Source: Viscum album
Lineage: Eukaryota > Streptophyta > Magnoliopsida > Santalales > Viscaceae
Direction of reading: 5' to 3'
Length of the DNA: 64,000 bases
NCBI GenBank assembly: GCA_963277665.1
Contig: OY728128.1
Location: 1,866,088,988-1,866,152,987 of the forward strand
Numbering within the stretch: position 1 is the first letter of the stretch; the number at the start of each line of letters is the position of its first letter. The position numbers were made by a program, and so were the translations under genes. Below are positions 61,586-64,000 of the stretch, piece after piece. A model generated the notes under the pieces. It was not told the origin of the DNA. It worked only from the letters and a program-made list of their open reading frames with translations, and ran no database searches.

Positions 61586-64000
61586 CCCTAGGATAGAGAA
61601 CCATAGTTTATCAATGGTTGGGATTAAACAACATGGATGCTTCCTACATACCCTTCTCAAAAGAAAGGAATAAAAACCCGTATAGTTTTATCCAACAATT
61701 TAATGTCATTTGAATGGAATTTTCCATGAATTTTAACGTAATTTGGTTAGGATGTCCAAGAAATTGAGGCATGGTAAATATCTAGCAAGGGGCTTACACC
61801 AAGGCAGACCAAGTGACCCCGAGGAGATGTGGTATCTAGTTGGTAAAATGATCATACATGGGATGGGACCTAAAGAACATGTGGGAGGATTTGTATGTTG
61901 AATTTCGACCTCAAAGAGACTCCATGCATATCCCAGTTAGTTGGTAATTAAATCCCATGTTGTTCAAGAATAGTTGAGTCTTATACCAAATAAGAGGCCC
62001 AATGGATCATGTGGTCATGTAGATTTCACAAAAATCGCAAATTCCATATTAGTCATGCTCAGTGTGATAAATAATGGGAAGTAGTAGATCTAACACTCGT
62101 GCCATGGAATTCGCATCATGAGGGACGGATTTTGGCATACAAAAGGAAATTACCCCTTCAAGATGATTTCTCTTGGTTGCGATCGCGGGGGACTTAAAAA
62201 TGAAAACATACCAAGGAGGTTCTCATTACATGTGAGTAGTAGAGGTGTGAGGATCATCCCAAAAAACTAATACACATAGCATCCCATTATTATCACACAA
62301 GTTAATGCCAAATTTTTTACATAATTTTCTAATTAATTCATCATAAAATTTATCATTATATGACTAGGATGTGGAACTATTAAATTTATGTCATGCATCT
62401 TGGGAATTGGTTGAATCACTCCTAACACCATGGGATTACGTGACAATCAATCATGAAACACTGGGTAGCACATGGATTTGGAAGTGCTACGGTACAATAT
62501 TGAGAGGTGTGCGATGATTATTCAATCATAAGGTCCACGTTATGGTCCCTACGATTAGAAGAAGTATGGGTCATGATACTTATTATTAAAAGAAAAAGGC
62601 AGGTGGTAGGTTCGGGTCACACTCGGAGTGAAGTGGCCAGACACAGAAGAAGGTGGAACAGGTCACATGGGGACTTGAGGGGCAGCTAGATCAGTCATGG
62701 ATGGTTGTGGGGGCTCTGGGAACTCATCCATTGTGAAGGAGTGTTAGTAGAAGGTAAGAACTATGGAGAGTAAAAGAATATGTGTTTTGAAAATTTTAGG
62801 GTCGTTCAGTGAGGTGATTCATGAATTTAATGTGATTTAAAATGGCCAGGGGATTCATAAAGGAGTAGGCTTCATGAATCATGGTGACCCTGCCTTCAGA
62901 TAATGTCATGTCTTTGGAAATGTGTGAATCAAAAAGGATGAATGATTTCAGAATCCTCAAGTTACCCATGGGACATTCTTCCTTTATAAAGAGTGCAGGC
63001 CCTCAAGAAAGGAATATACATATGAGGTGGTAGATTTTACGAAAAAATGCAATGGGGATTCGTGATTCCTGGATACCTTATGTGATCCATTTATGTTTGG
63101 TTCACAATGCTTAGGAGGTTCGTGAATATGGGTGATTTGGATGCCAAAAGGTTGGTTAACCTTCTCCAACTTTTATAGTGAGGGAGGTATTTATAGGTAA
63201 TAGGTTCCATGAATCTTTAAAGAGTTTTATGAATAAAACATTGGAGTTTTTAATGGGCATTGATCTTGTGGAGTCATGATGACATCATCAAATGTTTTCA
63301 TGTTAATGAAGCACTCCGTGAATCCAAAATTTGTTGCCTGGAGGTTTACCATCATGCCTTCATGCATTTAAAAAGGAAACATGCTTCCAAGAATCTTCTT
63401 GAGATACAACCATTATAGAAGGATTATAGAATCATGAAATAGACTCCTTAGATGGATTTCGGGCAATTTGAGACCATATTTTCTCGGAATTTCTTATTCA
63501 TTCCTCGATTGTTACCATTGCATGCATATTTTAGAGCCAACAACAACAAAATAATAAATTTAATCACATTTACTCCCATGATTAAAGAGTTTTGGTAGTA
63601 AACATATAATTAATAAATCAATGAAGAATATGTACATCTTAATTAACACCCTTGAGTGTAAATGGGGATTAGTATTCAATATATAAATATTTGGCATGGA
63701 AAATCACAGGATAATTTTGGTAGCATAATAGGTGTATATAGAGATTCATATAAATGGTTCATGAATATGAAAGGAGGAATATAATTACATGGAAATAATA
63801 AGGATAGTAAAAGGGCTATGTAGAATAATATTCCATTGGGATCAATTAGAAATAATATAGCATAATAGAAAGAAATCACTTGAATTCATAGGAGGAGAAG
63901 AGAATCTCGTTACTTCTGCATGGTAATGGTGTAGGTAAAATTTATAATGACCGGGGATAAATGATATATAATTAAGAGAATATAAATGGGATATTAAAAT
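61586..64000. other. Unassigned degraded DNA
   Basis: No gene recognised. Short scattered TTCATGAATC-like words recur at 62818-63330, which may be a very decayed repeat. From 63530 onward it becomes AT-rich again. The 60-67-codon open stretches here overlap in opposite directions and carry no motif. Confidence 0.35.

Overview
The window reads as plant nuclear DNA from a species with a large, slowly purged, AT-rich repeat fraction. I see no intact cellular gene, no tRNA or rRNA gene and nothing bacterial. Almost everything is nested LTR-retrotransposon material of very different ages. The species cannot be named from this sequence.

Layout. 1-2496: degraded DNA with a possible Copia-like LTR start. 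2502-13214 (+): an almost intact non-autonomous Ty3/gypsy-type element (element 1). It has two 4.07-kb LTRs, a 5-bp target duplication (GAGCT), an initiator-tRNA-Met primer site, a 172-aa gag-like zinc-knuckle ORF and a polypurine tract, but no pol. 13220-13668: a short remnant of the old target locus. 13669-25203 (-): an older relative (element 2), tail to tail with element 1, carrying a broken gag. 25204-30081 (-): degraded DNA that includes an old Ty3/gypsy gag-protease. 30082-57009 (-): a tandem array LTR-int-LTR-int-LTR-int-LTR of a related gag-less subfamily with a ~6.4-kb period; its fourth LTR is split by a solo LTR. 57010-64000: upstream part of the old gag plus two degenerate minisatellites and unassigned DNA.

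Nesting order. The old minus-strand gypsy gag was split by the 26.9-kb array: removing the array plus one 5-bp duplication puts the two gag halves back in one frame. Element 2 and then element 1 landed in neighbouring DNA. Element 1 is the youngest, with LTRs about 99.2% identical.

Main discovery candidate. All five internal regions, from both subfamilies, carry a ~115-bp tRNA-like cassette antisense to the retroelement. Each has a pol III A box, a B box starting exactly 44 nt after the A box, and a T4-T5 terminator. Flanking sequence has drifted heavily, yet the cassette persists even where gag is absent. It looks like a captured SINE-type pol III unit kept as a standard part of a non-autonomous retroelement family. 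The LTRs also carry a repeated palindromic CGTACG-containing 30-bp motif and splice-site-like signals shared across subfamilies.

How the parts work together. The elements keep cis signals (promoter, PBS, PPT, LTR ends) but encode no polymerase or integrase, so they must have been mobilised by a partner element not present here.
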